From Chryseobacterium gleum (GTDB lineage Bacteria > Bacteroidota > Bacteroidia > Flavobacteriales_D > Sanyastnellaceae): DNA of 12,575 nt. Under the pieces are notes generated by a model that saw only the letters and a list, made by a program, of their open reading frames with translations, searched no databases and was not told the origin of the DNA. Positions within the stretch are counted from its first letter, which is position 1. Every line of letters begins with the position of its first letter. Position numbers and translations under genes: made by a program. Where the stretch lies: positions 1 to 12,575 of the forward strand of contig CAMCYM010000023.1 in NCBI GenBank assembly GCA_945883885.1, in the 5' to 3' direction. This document shows positions 12,152 through 12,575 of the stretch, piece by piece.

Positions 12152-12544
12152 ATGAACCGCATCGATCACCTCGGCATCGCGGTGCGCGACCTCGACGCCG
12201 CCGAACGCATCTACACGGACCTCCTCGGCATCGGCCCCTACAAGCGTGAGGAAGTCGCCGACGAAGGCGTCTTGACCAGCTTCTTCCGCGTCGGCGAATC
12301 TAAAATCGAACTCCTCGCCTCCACCCGCGACGATGGCCCCATCGCCCGCCACCTCACCGCCCGCGGCGAAGGCCTGCACCACGTCGCCTTCCACGTCGAC
12401 GACCTCGACGCAGAACTCGCCCGCCTCGAAGGCCTCGGCTACCGCCGCATCAGCGGCCCCAAACCCGGCGCCGACGGCATGCGCATCGCCTTCCTGCACC
12501 CATCCGACACCTCGAAGGTCCTGGTGGAGGTGGTGGAGGGGTGA
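12152..12544 (+). CDS. mce: Methylmalonyl-CoA epimerase (VOC family)
   Basis: This enzyme interconverts (R)- and (S)-methylmalonyl-CoA, linking propionyl-CoA carboxylation to the B12-dependent mutase and succinyl-CoA. The 130-residue length is typical for a two-module vicinal-oxygen-chelate protein. The four metal-ligand positions are visible: H6 (RIDHLGIAV), E53 (SKIELL), H77 (GLHHVAFHV) and E126 (KVLVEVVEG). Other family features are the LLG turn (24-26), EGLHH, GPKPGADG (102-109) and AFLHPSDTSKVLVE. The ATG follows a promoter-like TACCTTGC by 3 nt, so a leaderless message is likely. The mutase subunits are not in this window. It diverges from the SDR gene. Confidence 0.94.
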   Translation: MNRIDHLGIAVRDLDAAERIYTDLLGIGPYKREEVADEGVLTSFFRVGESKIELLASTRDDGPIARHLTARGEGLHHVAFHVDDLDAELARLEGLGYRRISGPKPGADGMRIAFLHPSDTSKVLVEVVEG

Positions 12545-12552
12545 GGTTGAGG

Positions 12553-12567
12553 CGCGGCTTCGCCGCG
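12553..12567 (+). terminator. Small GC hairpin just after the epimerase stop
   Basis: CGCGGC-TTC-GCCGCG is a perfect 6-bp stem with a 3-nt loop, 8 nt after the epimerase stop. A GGTTG pentamer occurs on both sides. No T-run follows before the window ends, so it could be a weak terminator or the start of a repeat element. Confidence 0.3.
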
Positions 12568-12575
12568 ACAGGTTG

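Noticed and set aside
1..12575. CRISPR arrays, tRNA/rRNA genes, insertion sequences, prophage or a new defence cluster
   Set aside because: By eye, no regularly spaced repeats, cloverleaf-like sequence, transposase or integrase motifs were found, and coding genes fill nearly all of the window.

Overview
The window looks like ordinary, very compact core genome of a high-GC member of the Bacteroidota, probably near Flavobacteriales. Four things point there. The proteins read like Bacteroidota orthologues: the HflX and DusB N-termini, a standalone LolC/E-type permease, and a small four-helix membrane protein typical of the phylum. A secreted enzyme ends in a dockerin-like Asp/Cys-rich doublet. 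Several genes have TAnnTTTG-type -7 promoter elements in place of sigma70 -10/-35 boxes. Shine-Dalgarno sequences are mostly absent. Base composition is clearly GC-rich throughout, with strong G/C preference at third codon positions. The lineage call is inference from sequence character, not a database result.

Layout, left to right. (1) A plus-strand run holds the tail of a dCMP deaminase, an S41 carboxy-terminal processing protease, a Mn-type superoxide dismutase and IspD (MEP isoprenoid pathway), with gaps of 13 nt or less. (2) A minus-strand CPBP/Abi intramembrane protease overlaps ispD tail-to-tail and diverges from dusB (tRNA dihydrouridine synthase, TTG start). (3) dusB overlaps tail-to-tail with a minus-strand LolC/E-like permease. 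That permease diverges from a plus-strand secreted beta-lactamase-fold serine hydrolase with a C-terminal dockerin-like module. (4) A minus-strand operon reads four-helix membrane protein, lipoprotein cytochrome c, hflX, rbfA; it is translationally coupled at two TGATG junctions. (5) Minus-strand gdhA (NADP glutamate dehydrogenase) and an SDR protein whose Tyr-Lys catalytic pair is replaced. (6) Plus-strand methylmalonyl-CoA epimerase, then a small hairpin at the window edge.

There is no stretch over 300 bases without a gene; the longest intergenic gap is about 70 nt. I see no tRNA, rRNA, CRISPR array, insertion sequence, phage gene or toxin-antitoxin pair. The genes serve housekeeping roles: envelope proteolysis and lipoprotein export, oxidative-stress defence, isoprenoid synthesis, tRNA modification, ribosome maturation and rescue, respiration, ammonia assimilation and propionyl-CoA metabolism. 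I found no convincing new multi-gene system. The points most worth a second look are the dockerin-tailed serine hydrolase, the SDR with an altered active site, the membrane protein/cytochrome c/HflX/RbfA operon, and the recurrent promoter elements placed so close to start codons that leaderless mRNAs are likely.
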